64,000 nt of DNA from assembly GCF_018736065.1 (NCBI RefSeq), contig NZ_CP076128.1, forward strand, positions 1,922,001 through 1,986,000, in the 5' to 3' direction. The notes beneath the pieces are model-generated. The model searched no databases and had not been told where the DNA came from. It saw nothing but the letters and a program-made list of their open reading frames with translations. The stretch is from Flammeovirga kamogawensis (GTDB taxonomy: Bacteria; Bacteroidota; Bacteroidia; Cytophagales; Flammeovirgaceae). Of the stretch, positions 1-8,475 are shown piece by piece. The first letter of the stretch is position 1, and each line of letters begins with the position of its first letter. Made by a program: the position numbers and the translations under genes.

Positions 1-111
1 GGTCGTCATTTGGCTGCTCAAGAAAAGAGTAAACAAGAAAATTACACTAAAATATTACATTCTTTAAACGATGAAGTTGATTTAAAGAATTTCTTACAAC
101 AATGGGTATAA
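1..111 (+). CDS. C-terminal end of an unidentified protein (partial)
   Basis: An open frame enters from the left edge and ends with TAA at 109-111, giving the last 36 residues of a protein. The tail is hydrophilic and helical in character and ends in LKNFLQQWV. It lies 19 bases before pnuC on the same strand, so it may be the first visible member of the nicotinamide riboside uptake operon. The fragment is too short for me to assign a family. Confidence 0.6.
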   Translation, partial: GRHLAAQEKSKQENYTKILHSLNDEVDLKNFLQQWV

Positions 112-130
112 TAATAATTACTTTTATAGT

Positions 131-697
131 ATGAGTTGGATTGAGATAATTGCTGTTGTATTTAGTGTGATGTACACAGTATTAGCAATAAAAGAAAATA
201 TTTGGTGTTGGGCAGCTGCTGTAGTATCCGTGTCTTTGTACATGTACTTATGCATTGATGCTAAATTATATGCAGAAACAGGCTTACAAGTATTCTATTT
301 CTGTATGAATATTTTTGGCTTTTGGCAGTGGAAATATGGTAAAAATAATCACGAGTTACCTCTTTCTGAACTATCCTTTAATAAACATCTAATAGCTATT
401 GGTTTGGCTTCAGTTTTAGTGTTTATGTTAGGTTATTTTCTTTCGGAGAATACAGATGCATCTTTGCCTTACTTAGATTCCTTCACTACTATTTTTAGTA
501 TAATGGCTACGTTTATGGTGGCCAGAAAAATTGTTTCTAATTGGGCTTATTGGGTTATAATTGATGCCGTATCAATTTACCTCTACTATACAAAAGGTTT
601 TGAACTAACTGCTGGGTTATTCTTAGCATACACGCTACTTGCTGCTTGGGGATTATTTAAATGGAGAAAAGAATACAGCTATGCAAAAAGTATATAA
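131..697 (+). CDS. pnuC: Nicotinamide riboside transporter PnuC
   Basis: Integral inner-membrane protein of 188 residues, the usual PnuC size, with about seven hydrophobic segments. PnuC proteins let a vitamin nucleoside enter by facilitated diffusion, and phosphorylation inside the cell traps it. The family signature is clear around residues 47-70, with ETGLQ (Q53) followed by FGFWQWKYG (W65, W67). Related PnuT proteins carry thiamine, but the next gene, overlapping by 17 bases, encodes a ribosylnicotinamide-kinase-like enzyme. This makes nicotinamide riboside the likely substrate. I see no thiamine riboswitch upstream. The family is secure; the substrate is inferred from the neighbour. Confidence 0.92.
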   Translation: MSWIEIIAVVFSVMYTVLAIKENIWCWAAAVVSVSLYMYLCIDAKLYAETGLQVFYFCMNIFGFWQWKYGKNNHELPLSELSFNKHLIAIGLASVLVFMLGYFLSENTDASLPYLDSFTTIFSIMATFMVARKIVSNWAYWVIIDAVSIYLYYTKGFELTAGLFLAYTLLAAWGLFKWRKEYSYAKSI

Positions 698-1211
698 AAT
701 ATTAATAACAGGACCTGAATCTACAGGAAAAAGTACGCTCTGTAAAGCACTTGCAGAGAAATATGATACACAATGGATTAAAGAATATGCAAGAGAGTAT
801 ATAGATCAGGTAGATAGAAAATATGTGTATAGCGATTTAAAAATAATTGCTCAAAAACAATCCGATTTTCAAGAAAAAGCAATTTTACTAGCCAATACAT
901 TTTTGTTTTGCGACACAGGCTTAGAGGTTTTAAAGATATGGTCTGAAAACAGCTTCCAAAAATGTGATCAATGGATATTAGACAACCTTTCTAATCAAAA
1001 GTTTGATTTAGTATTACTTACTGATATTGATACTCCTTGGCAATTTGATGAACAAAGAGAACACCCCAAACCCGAACAAAGAAGCTATTTTATCGATTTA
1101 TATAAAAAAGAATTGACCGAAATCTATGGAGGATATCATCTTATTCAAGGTAATGAAGAAGAACGATTAGAGGCCGCTATTAAATATATTGAGACCTTAA
1201 TAATTAAATAA
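681..1211 (+). CDS. NadR-like ribosylnicotinamide kinase (P-loop ATPase)
   Basis: Cytoplasmic P-loop kinase of 176 residues matching the C-terminal RNK domain of NadR. It should convert nicotinamide riboside to NMN. Walker A is GPESTGKST at residues 11-19, and the LLTDIDTPW stretch followed by an R-rich segment is typical of the family. The N-terminal DNA-binding and NMN-adenylyltransferase domains of enterobacterial NadR are absent, so this is a stand-alone kinase. An upstream in-frame ATG at 639 exists, but I chose 681 because conserved sequence begins there and a GGAG lies about 15 bases upstream. It overlaps pnuC by 17 bases, implying coupled translation. Its 3' end overlaps the convergent gene at 1197 by 15 bases. 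Confidence 0.88.
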   Translation: MQKVYKILITGPESTGKSTLCKALAEKYDTQWIKEYAREYIDQVDRKYVYSDLKIIAQKQSDFQEKAILLANTFLFCDTGLEVLKIWSENSFQKCDQWILDNLSNQKFDLVLLTDIDTPWQFDEQREHPKPEQRSYFIDLYKKELTEIYGGYHLIQGNEEERLEAAIKYIETLIIK

Positions 1212-1799
1212 ATATTCTTGGTAAGTAGTTTCTCCAAAGATGATATTCATGATTACTCTACTGTTACCCAAGGTAGATAAATCCATACTTGACATAGAAT
1301 TATATCTAGCCAAAAAAGTATTCGTGTATAATAGGTCCTCATCTAAATTATAAAATTCTAAAGTAAAATTATCTGATAAAACTTGTGTTGTTTTTATATT
1401 TAGTTTTCCTCTCTTCACGTTTAAAGTAAATGATTTATTCGCATTAGAATAATTGTTACTAATTACTGATACTTTCTTTCTAGACGATAATCTAACTTTC
1501 TTGTTAATTTTCATTCCCTCCAAATTGACTTCTAATAAATACTCTCCTTCCTCAAAAGCAGAAAAATCAATCTCTTCTCTCAGATTTTCATTTACGTCTA
1601 TTGTTTTTGAAGATATAAATTCGTTCTCATGAGATTTAATACTATAAGACGCATTTTTCCCTGTATAATTATTTAAAGCTAAAGTAACAACCGATTTTTT
1701 TGAAGTGAAGTAGATCTTAGATGCAATAGAAACAGTAGAGAAATAAAGTACCGAAAATAAAATAAGAAAAATTGAAGATGAGATTTTTGTCGAAAGCAT
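1197..1799 (-). CDS. Secreted protein of unknown function with two beta-rich repeats
   Basis: A 200-residue protein with a hydrophobic signal sequence (about residues 1-26). The mature part is rich in Ser, Asn, Thr and Lys and shows alternating polar/hydrophobic beta-strand patterns. Two similar halves are visible. Residues about 30-105 include an FEEGEYLLEV-like strand, and residues about 108-200 end in TTYQEYLFNY. This resembles the small beta-sandwich modules common in secreted Bacteroidota proteins, but I cannot name a family. It is not clearly a type IX secretion sorting domain because the final strand lacks the usual basic ending. It overlaps the convergent kinase gene by 15 bases and lies beyond the terminator of the receptor gene, so it is probably transcribed alone. 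Confidence 0.7.
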   Translation of the reverse strand: MLSTKISSSIFLILFSVLYFSTVSIASKIYFTSKKSVVTLALNNYTGKNASYSIKSHENEFISSKTIDVNENLREEIDFSAFEEGEYLLEVNLEGMKINKKVRLSSRKKVSVISNNYSNANKSFTLNVKRGKLNIKTTQVLSDNFTLEFYNLDEDLLYTNTFLARYNSMSSMDLSTLGNSRVIMNIIFGETTYQEYLFNY

Positions 1800-1896
1800 A
1801 ACGTCGATGGTTTAGTTTAATAATAAACACCAAAACTAACTACTTGATTCTTCTTTTATTATGTATTACAACATATCAAGAGTAATTTTATGGCAT

Positions 1897-1926
1897 AAAA
1901 AAAACTGCCAAAAGACAGTTTTTTTT
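1897..1926 (-). terminator. Terminator after the TonB-dependent receptor gene
   Basis: An 11-bp perfect inverted repeat (1897-1907 with 1916-1926) separated by 8 bases. It is flanked by an A run on one side and a T run on the other, so it could end transcripts in either direction. Its position downstream of the minus-strand receptor gene suggests that it serves that gene. Confidence 0.75.
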
Positions 1927-2000
1927 ATTATTAGTGTATTAAAAATATAAAGCTATTTTAAATAACACTATTATTTTCTAAATATTTATAATACTCGTTT

Positions 2001-4019
2001 TTAGAACGTCACTGCAATATTTCCATAGAAATTAACAGGAGCTGTCACTAAATATTTATTTGTATTATTATCCCAAGCATCAACATATCCATAATTATAA
2101 TACGATGCATTAGTTAGGTTATTACCCAAAACAGATACTTGAAGATTTTTATTAATGATATATGACACACGTGCATTTAACAAAAAGTATCCATCAATTG
2201 TATTCTCATTAGCATTATCGATATAAGATTCACTTTGAAAACGCAATGTTGTTCCAATTTCAAATTTACCTTGGTGATACACTATGTCTTGGTTAATGAT
2301 CCACTCTGGCGTTAGTATATGATGAAACTTCACATCTTGGTCTTCCACTTGAGTATAATTATAAGAAGTGGTGTTTCTTAAATCCCAATTTGGGTGAATC
2401 GCATATTTGGCATCCAACTCTACACCTGTTCTAAAACTACTTTCTACATTTCCTGTAATAGGCAAACCATTTGGTCCTAATGGTCCTTGAAGAATATATT
2501 CATTCTCAAAATCCATATAGAAACCATTCAACTCAACATTCCAACGTCCTTTATTAAAACGAACTCCAAGTTCTTGATCAACAACATACTCTGGTTCTGT
2601 ACCGCCTAATAAAGCAGCTCCAGTAGAATCTGCTAGTAAATTATCATTAGCGCCAAACATATCTGTTCTTGTTGGTTCACGTCCCGTTCTACCAATACTA
2701 TAATATAAAGAAGTAGATGCCGATGCGTTGTAGGTTACCCCTCCTTTAGGATTAAAGAAATTCCATTCTAACTTATCAAAAGGAACATCTCCATCGTAAT
2801 CAAAAGATGCATATCTATATTGTAAATCAGCAAATAAATAAAATTTACCTATTGAGTACATCGCTTTAGTAAATACACTTGCTTCATTTTTATATCCAGT
2901 ATTAGTATAGAATAATGAAGGATCATAATTATTAGTACCATTATGGTCTCTTGCATAAAAATCTGCTAAAACACCCGTGGTCCATTGTAAATTCTCTACC
3001 TCATAAGTATAGTTTGTAAAGAACCCTGCAAAATTAGATTCTAAAGCATAATTAAGTAAAGAGTCAGGGTCAGAATCATACCCAAGTGGATTGTAATCAT
3101 AATTACCTTTTACATAACTATAAAATACACTCGTATTTAGCGTAGAACGATCGCTTAAACTCCATTTGTGAGACAACTGAGAGAAAGATTGTGTAAAATT
3201 ATCCCTTTCATTAATATTTGCATTGGTCTGAGGATCAATATCTATTTGCTCTTGACTTACTCCTGCCCACGCTAAACCATTTTGCTGATTTCCAACAAAA
3301 GTAGTAAACCTTAAATCATATTTTTCTTTAAATAAACCTGCACTTACAAACCCAGATGTTGATCTATTATCTGCATTATATTTGTAATTATCAGATCCCA
3401 AAGTAGAAATTCTCGCATATATTGCTTTATCATTTTTAACTCCTGAATTATATTCAGCAGCTAATCTGTAAGAATTAAAAGAACCATAACCAGCCTCAAC
3501 TTTAGCATACTTAGGTTCATATAAATTTATAGAAGAGAATTGTAAACTACCACCATAAGAGGCTGTTCCATTTTTTGTTGTTCCCACTCCTCTTTGAATC
3601 TGAATTGAACTCACAGAATTTAGAAAATCTCCAAAGTTTGCAAAATAAAACCCTTGATCTTCTGGTTCATTTAAAGGTACTCCATCTAACGTAATATTTA
3701 TTCTTGATTGGTCTATACCTCGTAACCTAAAATAAGTATACCCTTGCATACCACCGGCATCAGAATAAACAGTCATAGATGGACTTTCACTTAATAAAAA
3801 AGAAGGTTCTTGACCTACATTCTTAAACGATATATCACTCACTAATAGATCCTCATAAGTAACAGGTGTATTTTGAGTAGCTAAAAAAGAAGATGAAATA
3901 ACGATCTCACTTAAAGCTGTAACACTATCTTCGTCAAACATACTTTTTTGTTCTTGACTAAAAGCAGTTGAAGACAAAAATATTAAAAGAGTGAGTAGTT
4001 GTACTTGAATAAATTTCAT
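2001..4019 (-). CDS. TonB-dependent outer-membrane receptor
   Basis: Outer-membrane ligand-gated channel of 672 residues driven by TonB/ExbB/ExbD. It has a signal peptide (1-21), a TonB-box-like segment ALSEIVISSS (about 35-44) and a plug domain (about 50-165, with RLRGIDQSRINITLDGVPL), followed by a 22-strand-type beta barrel ending in aromatic F (NFYGNIAVTF). It lacks the carboxypeptidase-like N-terminal repeat found in SusC-type receptors, and no SusD partner is adjacent, so a small nutrient such as a metal chelate or vitamin is more likely than a glycan. The pnuC gene is nearby but in another transcription unit, so a role in nicotinamide riboside uptake is only a guess. Confidence 0.93.
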   Translation of the reverse strand: MKFIQVQLLTLLIFLSSTAFSQEQKSMFDEDSVTALSEIVISSSFLATQNTPVTYEDLLVSDISFKNVGQEPSFLLSESPSMTVYSDAGGMQGYTYFRLRGIDQSRINITLDGVPLNEPEDQGFYFANFGDFLNSVSSIQIQRGVGTTKNGTASYGGSLQFSSINLYEPKYAKVEAGYGSFNSYRLAAEYNSGVKNDKAIYARISTLGSDNYKYNADNRSTSGFVSAGLFKEKYDLRFTTFVGNQQNGLAWAGVSQEQIDIDPQTNANINERDNFTQSFSQLSHKWSLSDRSTLNTSVFYSYVKGNYDYNPLGYDSDPDSLLNYALESNFAGFFTNYTYEVENLQWTTGVLADFYARDHNGTNNYDPSLFYTNTGYKNEASVFTKAMYSIGKFYLFADLQYRYASFDYDGDVPFDKLEWNFFNPKGGVTYNASASTSLYYSIGRTGREPTRTDMFGANDNLLADSTGAALLGGTEPEYVVDQELGVRFNKGRWNVELNGFYMDFENEYILQGPLGPNGLPITGNVESSFRTGVELDAKYAIHPNWDLRNTTSYNYTQVEDQDVKFHHILTPEWIINQDIVYHQGKFEIGTTLRFQSESYIDNANENTIDGYFLLNARVSYIINKNLQVSVLGNNLTNASYYNYGYVDAWDNNTNKYLVTAPVNFYGNIAVTF

Positions 4020-4046
4020 TAGACAATTAAAAAGTTAAATTAGCCA

Positions 4047-4054
4047 CAAACTTA
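4047..4054 (-). promoter_or_regulatory. Possible -7 promoter element of the receptor gene
   Basis: On the minus strand this reads TAAGTTTG, an exact match to the Bacteroidota -7 consensus TAnnTTTG, 27 bases before the receptor ATG. No TTTG is found at the expected upstream distance, so the call is tentative. Confidence 0.35.
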
Positions 4055-4124
4055 AAATAAGTTAATGTACTTCTCTCTTAATGACTTTAAATAGTGATGT
4101 AATTTTATGAAAACACACAAAAAA

Positions 4125-4162
4125 AAGGCAGAATAGTATGTTGAAAATAACTATTCTGCCTT
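4125..4162 (-). terminator. Terminator of the arginine cluster
   Basis: A 13-bp perfect inverted repeat (4125-4137 with 4150-4162) and a 12-base loop. It is followed on the minus strand by a T run (A run at 4117-4126 on the plus strand). It lies 21 bases after argH, the last gene of the cluster. Confidence 0.85.
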
Positions 4163-4183
4163 AAAAATTAAATCTAGAACTTC

Positions 4184-5473
4184 TTAGAAAGAGTAAGTTT
4201 CTTCCATCCTAGCTTTAATAATATCGTTACCTAAATTTCCTACACTCCCTTCATGGGTATGATTTACAGAACGTTCAGGGTTGTATTCTCCTTTCTCTAT
4301 TCCCTCGCCTACAATTACATAAGCTTCTCTAAATGGAATACCTTTTAGAACGAGTTTATTTACTTCTTCTACAGAGAATAAGTAATCATAAATTGGAGCT
4401 TCTAAAAGATCTTTAGTAGGTTCCATTTTCTCGAACATCAACTTTGTCATCTCCAAGCAATCATTCAACATTTCAATTGCAGGAAGTAGAATTTCCTTGA
4501 TTTGTTGTAAATCTCTATGGTAACCTACAGGAAGATTACTTAAAATTGACATAATTTGTGTTGGAAGAGATGTAATTTGGTTACACTTCGCTCTAGTTAA
4601 TTCCAATACATCAGGGTTCTTTTTATGAGGCATAATACTAGAACCTGTGGTAAACTCATTAGGGAATTTTATAAAGCCAAAATTACCACCTGCATACATA
4701 CAACCATCCATAGATAGTTTAGCTACTGTAGCCGCAACAGAAGCCATAGCATTTGCTACATGGTATTCTGTTTTACCTCGTCCCATTTGTGCATATACCA
4801 CGTTAACTGCCATTGCTTGGAAATCCATCAACTCTGTAGTACGTGTTCTGTTTAATGGAAAAGATGAACCATAACCTGCTGCAGATCCTAGTGGGTTTCT
4901 ATCCGTGATATCGTAAGCTGCTTTAAGCATTACCATATCATCTACAAGAGATTCTGCGTAAGCACCCAACCATAAACCAAATGAAGAGGGCATGGCTACT
5001 TGCATGTGCGTATAACCTGGCATCAAATAGCCCTTAAATTCTTCCGATTTCTCAATTAATGTATCAAAAAGTGCTTTTGTATTATCTGCTAAATTTTTGA
5101 TAGCATCACGCAAGTATAATTTTAAATCTAAAAGCACTTGATCATTTCTAGAACGACCTGAATGTAGACGTTTTCCAACATCACCATAACGTTGCGTTAA
5201 AAGCATCTCTACTTGTGAATGAACATCTTCAACACCATCTTCGATCACGAAATCACCTTTCTCAATTTCTTCGTAAATTTCTTGAAGACCTTTTAACAAA
5301 GTATCTTTATCTTCAACAGTCAATAAGCCAACTTCTGCCAACATTGTAGCATGTGCCATTGATCCTTTTACATCGTAAGGAGCTAATAATATATCTAATT
5401 CTCTATCTTTTCCGACAGTAAATTTATCTACTTTTTCGTTAACTGTATACGATGATTTTTGCCAAAGTTTCAT
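4184..5473 (-). CDS. argH: Argininosuccinate lyase
   Basis: Last enzyme of arginine synthesis: it splits argininosuccinate into arginine and fumarate in the cytoplasm. The 429-residue protein has the fumarase/aspartase-superfamily signature GSSIMPHKKNP at 277-287, the LHSGRSRNDQ segment at 103-112 and the GYTHMQ segment (T155, H156) that holds catalytic residues. It is slightly shorter than the roughly 460-residue proteobacterial enzyme, as usual in this phylum. It is the final gene of the arginine cluster, 45 bases after argE, and is followed by a strong terminator. Confidence 0.97.
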   Translation of the reverse strand: MKLWQKSSYTVNEKVDKFTVGKDRELDILLAPYDVKGSMAHATMLAEVGLLTVEDKDTLLKGLQEIYEEIEKGDFVIEDGVEDVHSQVEMLLTQRYGDVGKRLHSGRSRNDQVLLDLKLYLRDAIKNLADNTKALFDTLIEKSEEFKGYLMPGYTHMQVAMPSSFGLWLGAYAESLVDDMVMLKAAYDITDRNPLGSAAGYGSSFPLNRTRTTELMDFQAMAVNVVYAQMGRGKTEYHVANAMASVAATVAKLSMDGCMYAGGNFGFIKFPNEFTTGSSIMPHKKNPDVLELTRAKCNQITSLPTQIMSILSNLPVGYHRDLQQIKEILLPAIEMLNDCLEMTKLMFEKMEPTKDLLEAPIYDYLFSVEEVNKLVLKGIPFREAYVIVGEGIEKGEYNPERSVNHTHEGSVGNLGNDIIKARMEETYSF

Positions 5474-5518
5474 ATCTATATTCTATTATTTTATTCTTCT
5501 ATTCAAGGCTTGTAACTG

Positions 5519-6589
5519 CTACATTAATTTTGCAGCATCTTCCAATATGCGAATGTAATCATTTATACCGTTTGCTATCTCATCCAAACCAATATATTCA
5601 TTTGCGGTATGTGATCTAGCAGAATCACCGGGTCCTAATTTTAAACTAGGTATAGGCATTAATGCTTGATCTGATAAAGTTGGAGAGCCATATGCTTCTT
5701 TGTTCATGGCCAAACCTGCTTTAACAACTGGGTGATCTAATGGCGCTCCAGATGGATTTAATCGAGTTGATCTCGGTGTCACTGTAGAACCCACATGTTC
5801 TTTAATTACCTCTAATGTCTCTAAATTAGAATAAGCATCTGTTGTACGAACATCTACTACATATATACATTCTGACGGTACTACATTGTGTTGAGTACCT
5901 GATTGAATTACTGTAACAGACATTTTTACTGGGCCCAAAGTTTTTGATTCTTTTGGGAACGAGAATGATCTAAACCAATTAATATCGTCAAGTGCTTTGT
6001 ATAATGCGTTTACACCTTCATTTCTTGCCGCATGACCTGATTCTCCATGTGCTGTACAATCTAAAACCATCAATCCTTTTTCAGCTACAGCCAACTGCAT
6101 TAAAGTAGGTTCACCAACAATTGCAAAATCAATTTTAGGTAAATGTTGCCAAACATCTGCAATACCTTCTTTACCAGACACTTCTTCTTCTGCAGAAGCA
6201 CAAACAACTAAATTAAAAGGTAGGTTTGCTTGGGCATGAAAATATAAAAACGTAGCTATTAAACTTACCAAAGGTCCACCAGCATCATTACTACCTAAGC
6301 CATATAATTTCCCATCTTCAACTTCAGGGTTAAAAGGATCTTTAGTCCAATCTTTATTTGGTTTTACAGTATCAATGTGCGAATTCAATAAAAATGTAGG
6401 CTTACTTTCATCAAAATGAATATTCTTAGCCCATAAGTTTCTTTTATATTGATGTACTTCAACGCCATTATCAACAAAAAACTGCTTTACTATGGCAGCT
6501 ACTGCATCTTCCTCTCTACTTAATGATTTTGTAGCAATCATGTTTTTCAATAAGGCAATGGCTTTATCTGTAAGTTCTTGATGTTTCAT
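5519..6589 (-). CDS. argE: N-acyl-ornithine/citrulline deacylase, M20 family (ArgE type)
   Basis: Zinc-dependent M20 amidohydrolase of 356 residues. Metal and catalytic residues are visible: H71 and D73 (NSHIDT), D102 (GSNDAGG), E134-E136 (AEEEVSG), E160 (VGEPT) and a C-terminal His in GDSARSHTANEY. In pathways that use an N-acyl-ornithine carbamoyltransferase, this enzyme removes the acyl group from N-acyl-citrulline rather than from N-acetylornithine. The family cannot be separated from DapE or LysK-type deacylases by eye, but its position between argB and argH settles the pathway. Whether the acyl group is acetyl or succinyl is discussed under argF'. Confidence 0.9.
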   Translation of the reverse strand: MKHQELTDKAIALLKNMIATKSLSREEDAVAAIVKQFFVDNGVEVHQYKRNLWAKNIHFDESKPTFLLNSHIDTVKPNKDWTKDPFNPEVEDGKLYGLGSNDAGGPLVSLIATFLYFHAQANLPFNLVVCASAEEEVSGKEGIADVWQHLPKIDFAIVGEPTLMQLAVAEKGLMVLDCTAHGESGHAARNEGVNALYKALDDINWFRSFSFPKESKTLGPVKMSVTVIQSGTQHNVVPSECIYVVDVRTTDAYSNLETLEVIKEHVGSTVTPRSTRLNPSGAPLDHPVVKAGLAMNKEAYGSPTLSDQALMPIPSLKLGPGDSARSHTANEYIGLDEIANGINDYIRILEDAAKLM

Positions 6590-6636
6590 TTGTTTCTATT
6601 TTGCCGTAAAATTAACTACTTATTTCTTCAAAAAGA

Positions 6637-6672
6637 AAATGCATGTTATCAGTTTCCTGGCAACATGCATTT
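6637..6672 (-). terminator. Internal terminator-like hairpin between argB and argE
   Basis: An 11-bp perfect inverted repeat (6637-6647 with 6662-6672) and a 14-base loop. On the minus strand it is followed by a T-rich stretch (TTCTTTTTG). It sits in the 107-base gap between argB and argE, so it would end part of the transcripts before argE unless antiterminated. Confidence 0.65.
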
Positions 6673-6696
6673 ATTAATAGTCAAATTACGGATGAG

Positions 6697-7476
6697 TTAT
6701 GCGCCTATTATCTTTGTTCCTATAGGTGTATTTGCTAATACCCCTTCTACTTTGCCTAACCATACTTCAGCAACAGAAGCATCGATGGCATCAAATGCAT
6801 TTTTTAGTTTAGGTAACATTCCATCTGCTACAATTCCTTCTTCTTTAAATTGAGCAAATTTTGTAGGATTTAGAACAGGTACAAGAGAATTGTCATCATT
6901 TACATCTAACAATACGCCTGCTTTCTCAAAACAATAACGAAGAGAAACTTCATGTCCTGCTTTACCCAATGCAACAGCAACAGCTTGTGCCATTGTATCT
7001 GCATTTGTATTAAATAATTGTCCTTTACCATCGTGAGTTAAAGGAGCAATTACAGGTGTTATATTCTGTTCAGCAAAATTAATAATTGGTGCTGCATTGG
7101 CTTTTCTAACATCACCAACAAAACCATAATCAATTTCCCAACCAGTACGTTTATCTGCTTCAATAATATTAGCGTCAGCACCTGTCAGTCCTATTGCATT
7201 ACAACCTTTGGCCTGTAATTGAGCAATAATTCTTTTATTTACTAACCCACCATATACCATGGTCACAACTTCTAAAGTTTCCGCATCTGTAACACGTCTG
7301 CCATCTACCATTTTTGGTTCAATTCCCAAACGTTGTGCCATTGCGGTAGCTAATTTACCACCACCATGCACTAATACTTTTGCTCCTTCTAGCTGAGAAA
7401 ATTGCTCTAAGAATGAGGCTAATGCTGCTTCATCATTAATAACATTTCCGCCAACTTTTATGACTGATATTTTCAT
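6697..7476 (-). CDS. argB: N-acylglutamate kinase (acetylglutamate kinase family)
   Basis: Amino-acid kinase that phosphorylates N-acylglutamate with ATP, the second step of the arginine route. The protein is 259 residues and shows KVGGN (7-11), HGGG (37-40), the FNTNADTMAQAVA segment matching the family NxNADxxA motif, and DGMLPKL near the C terminus. A GTG 12 bases upstream (7488) is in frame, but the ATG at 7476 begins directly with the conserved beta strand and is preferred. The ATG lies immediately after a terminator-like hairpin (7487-7517) and its T run. If the route is succinylated, the substrate is N-succinylglutamate. Confidence 0.94.
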   Translation of the reverse strand: MKISVIKVGGNVINDEAALASFLEQFSQLEGAKVLVHGGGKLATAMAQRLGIEPKMVDGRRVTDAETLEVVTMVYGGLVNKRIIAQLQAKGCNAIGLTGADANIIEADKRTGWEIDYGFVGDVRKANAAPIINFAEQNITPVIAPLTHDGKGQLFNTNADTMAQAVAVALGKAGHEVSLRYCFEKAGVLLDVNDDNSLVPVLNPTKFAQFKEEGIVADGMLPKLKNAFDAIDASVAEVWLGKVEGVLANTPIGTKIIGA

Positions 7477-7479
7477 ATT

Positions 7480-7517
7480 AAAAAACACAAAGGCATCCTT
7501 AAAAGAATGCCTTTTGT
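7480..7517 (-). terminator. Terminator-like hairpin just before the argB start
   Basis: Inverted repeat of 8 perfect base pairs (7489-7496 with 7507-7514) that extends to about 10 pairs with one bulge. On the minus strand it is followed by a run of six T (7480-7485) that ends 4 bases before the argB ATG. An intrinsic terminator at this position would make argB expression depend on read-through. Confidence 0.65.
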
Positions 7518-7520
7518 AAA

Positions 7521-8471
7521 TTATTTATTCTCTAAAATTGTTTTTAAAACGGCTGCTGCTGCAAAAGTTCTGTTATTTGCTTCTGCAATAATTAATGAGT
7601 TATCGCTATCTAAAACTCCATCACTTGCAACCACATTTCTACGAATTGGAAGACAGTGCATAAACTTACCATTGTTCGTTAATGCCATTTTTTCTTCAGT
7701 TACTTCCCATGAAGTATCCTTACAAACAACTTTACCGTATTCAGTAGTTGATGACCAGTTCTTAGCATAAACAAAATCAGCATCTTTTAATGCCTCATCT
7801 TGATTATTTGTAAATTTAGCATCTCCTGTAAATTCAGGATCTAAATCATACCCTTCTGGTGCCGCAATCACTAATTCAACATCATCTGCCGCATTCATCC
7901 ATTCAGCAAAAGAATTTGGAACAGCCTGAGGTAATGCTCTTGGATGAGGTGCCCATGTTAAAACAACTTTCTTCTTTGGTTTATCAGAGTTCTCTCTAAT
8001 TGTTACCAAATCTGCTAAAGATTGCAACGGGTGACGTGTTGCAGACTCTAAACTTACGATTGGAGAGTGAGAATACTTTACAAAGTCTTTCATCACTGCA
8101 TCTGCATAATCGTCTTCCTTATTTTGTAGGTTAGGGAACGAACGCACACCGATAATATCACAATATTGGCTAATAACAGCTGCAGCATCTTTTAAATGCT
8201 CTGCCTTATCACCATCCATTATAACACCATCTTGTGTTTCAATTTTCCAACCTTCTTTATCAATATTCATTACCATCACATCCATTCCTAAATGGCGTGC
8301 GGCACGTTGTGTACTTAATCTTGTTCTTAAACTAGGATTGAAAAAAATCAAACCAAGCATTTTATTTTTCCCTACATCACCAAAAGCAACAGGGTTCGCT
8401 TTAATCTCTAAGGCTGTTTTTACGAGTTCATCTAAATTTTGAACATCGTTTACCGATAAAAATTTATCCAT
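7521..8471 (-). CDS. argF': N-acyl-L-ornithine carbamoyltransferase (predicted N-succinylornithine type)
   Basis: Transfers the carbamoyl group of carbamoyl phosphate to N-acylated ornithine. The 316-residue protein carries the carbamoyl-phosphate motif SLRTR (47-51), FMHCLPIRRN near the C terminus, and the AOTCase/SOTCase-specific segments VIMDGDK and VRSFPN. It lacks features of ordinary ornithine carbamoyltransferase. In published work (Shi and colleagues, Protein Science 2007), Glu92 of the Xanthomonas enzyme gives acetylornithine specificity, while Pro at the equivalent position 90 of the Bacteroides fragilis enzyme gives succinylornithine specificity. Changing Glu92 to Ala, Ser, Val or Pro switches specificity. 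Here the residue is Ala90 (codon 8202-8204), predicting succinylornithine. Specificity remains an inference. Confidence 0.93.
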   Translation of the reverse strand: MDKFLSVNDVQNLDELVKTALEIKANPVAFGDVGKNKMLGLIFFNPSLRTRLSTQRAARHLGMDVMVMNIDKEGWKIETQDGVIMDGDKAEHLKDAAAVISQYCDIIGVRSFPNLQNKEDDYADAVMKDFVKYSHSPIVSLESATRHPLQSLADLVTIRENSDKPKKKVVLTWAPHPRALPQAVPNSFAEWMNAADDVELVIAAPEGYDLDPEFTGDAKFTNNQDEALKDADFVYAKNWSSTTEYGKVVCKDTSWEVTEEKMALTNNGKFMHCLPIRRNVVASDGVLDSDNSLIIAEANNRTFAAAAVLKTILENK

Positions 8472-8475
8472 GATC

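Noticed and set aside
639-680. Upstream ATG at 639 for the NadR-like kinase
   Set aside because: It would add 14 residues overlapping pnuC by 59 bases with no conserved sequence; the ATG at 681 starts right at the P-loop strand.
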